Shown here: positions 13,943 to 14,591 of the stretch, piece after piece
Layout of the letters: every line of letters starts with the position of its first letter
Position numbering within the stretch: the first letter of the stretch is position 1
From: Inquilinus sp039594555
GTDB lineage: Bacteria; Pseudomonadota; Alphaproteobacteria; DSM-16000; Inquilinaceae
Assembly (NCBI RefSeq): GCF_039594555.1
Contig: NZ_JBCNNF010000161.1
Location: 1-14,591 of the forward strand
Direction: 5' to 3'
Length of the DNA: 14,591 nt
Translations under genes and position numbers: made by a program
Notes under the pieces: generated by a model
What the model was told of the DNA's origin: nothing
Database searches by the model: none
The model's input: only the letters and a program-made list of their open reading frames with translations

Positions 13943-14591
13943 GTGACACGGCCCGGCAAGGTCTGGACCGGCACCGCGCCGGCCAAGGTCAACCTGTATC
14001 TCCACGTCGTCGGCAAGCGCGCGGACGGATACCATCTGCTGGACAGCCTGGTGGTGTTTGCCGATGTCGGCGACCGGCTGACCCTGGCGCCGGCCGAAAC
14101 CCCGGCCCTGACCGTCACCGGCCCCTTCGCCGGCGCCATTCCGCCGGGCGACGACAACCTGGCGTTGCGCGCGGTGCGGCGGCTGGCGGCCGCGACCGGG
14201 CGGCCGGACGGCATCGCCGTCACCCTCGACAAGCGGCTGCCGGTGGCGGCCGGGATCGGCGGCGGCTCGGCCGACGCCGCGGCGGTGCTGCGCGGCCTCG
14301 CCGCCCTCTGGGATCTGGCCCCGGACGATCCGCGCCTGCTCGAGGTCGCGGCCGGGTTGGGCGCCGACGTCCCGGTCTGCCTGGCCGGCCGCACCGCCTG
14401 GCTCGGCGGGGTCGGCGAGCGGCTGGAGCCGGGGCCGGACCTGGCCGGGATGCCGATCCTGCTGGTCAATCCCGGCGTGCCGCTGTCGACGCCGGACGTC
14501 TTCCGGGCCCGGCGTGGCGGCTTCTCGGCCGAAGCCCGCTTCCCGGAGGCCAAGCCGACGCTGGAGCAGCTCTGCGCGCTGCTGGCCGGGC
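13943..14591 (+). CDS. ispE: 4-diphosphocytidyl-2-C-methyl-D-erythritol kinase, partial (3' end cut)
   Basis: It phosphorylates CDP-methylerythritol at the 2-hydroxyl in the MEP (non-mevalonate) pathway to isoprenoids. The first 216 residues are present; the family has about 280-300, and the rest lies beyond the window. GHMP-kinase signatures are visible: APAKVNLYLHV at 12-22 (K15 is the active-site lysine), GYHLLDSLV at 29-37, the ATP loop PVAAGIGGGSADAA at 100-113, and GADVPVCL at 140-147 with the catalytic D142. The gene was found by reading the frame directly. It begins with GTG at 13943, 2 bases after the TPR stop, with no good ribosome site of its own, which points to translation coupled to the TPR gene. 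No ATG that could serve as a start lies nearby. Confidence 0.95.
   Translation, partial: MTRPGKVWTGTAPAKVNLYLHVVGKRADGYHLLDSLVVFADVGDRLTLAPAETPALTVTGPFAGAIPPGDDNLALRAVRRLAAATGRPDGIAVTLDKRLPVAAGIGGGSADAAAVLRGLAALWDLAPDDPRLLEVAAGLGADVPVCLAGRTAWLGGVGERLEPGPDLAGMPILLVNPGVPLSTPDVFRARRGGFSAEARFPEAKPTLEQLCALLAG

Noticed and set aside
12210..13949. Long minus-strand ORF of 579 codons opposite the TPR gene
   Set aside because: It lies antisense to a gene with clear TPR repeats and a signal peptide, with composition typical of a mirror frame.

Overview
The window is a high-GC chromosomal segment with the codon habits and gene order of an alphaproteobacterium. A Rhodospirillales-type organism (Azospirillum/Inquilinus-like) is my best guess. 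This is inferred from the fabA-fabB-fabI order, the CIO-type cydAB and the TPR gene coupled to ispE; no rRNA or marker gene fixes the taxon. Nearly all of it is ordinary coding sequence. There are 13 genes (two cut by the window edges), no RNA gene, no transposase, no CRISPR and no gene-free stretch over about 205 bases.

Layout from left to right. (1) 1-2272, minus strand: a tripartite efflux pair, a lipoprotein membrane-fusion adaptor followed 4 bases later by the N-terminal third of an AcrB-like RND pump that runs off the left edge. (2) 2473-3087, plus: an exported proline-rich protein of unknown function. (3) 3092-4277, minus: a ThiF/MoeB/HesA-type E1-like adenylyltransferase overlapping a DsrE-family protein, a likely sulfur-transfer pair. 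(4) 4479-6903, plus: cydA and cydB, a short-Q-loop (cyanide-insensitive type) cytochrome bd quinol oxidase. After 86 bases carrying a 22-bp palindrome comes a PLP-dependent Cys/Met-metabolism enzyme (6990-8282). (5) 8314-9279, minus: a PPOX-fold flavin-binding protein and a small exported protein with a candidate terminator. (6) 9337-9432: a compact non-coding element bounded by 11-bp inverted repeats and full of nested hairpins. (7) 9445-12048, minus: fabA-fabB-fabI, the anaerobic-type unsaturated fatty acid branch plus enoyl-ACP reductase, in one tight operon. (8) 12234-14591, plus: an exported TPR protein and, 2 bases later, ispE (GTG start), cut by the right edge.

Three functional blocks stand out: efflux, respiratory/sulfur metabolism (E1-like enzyme, DsrE protein, bd oxidase, Cys/Met PLP enzyme) and lipid/isoprenoid biosynthesis (fabABI, ispE). 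I see no convincing undescribed multi-gene system. The observations most worth checking are the palindrome between cydB and the PLP gene, the hairpin-rich repeat after fabI, the two unknown exported proteins, and the sulfur-themed clustering around the bd oxidase.
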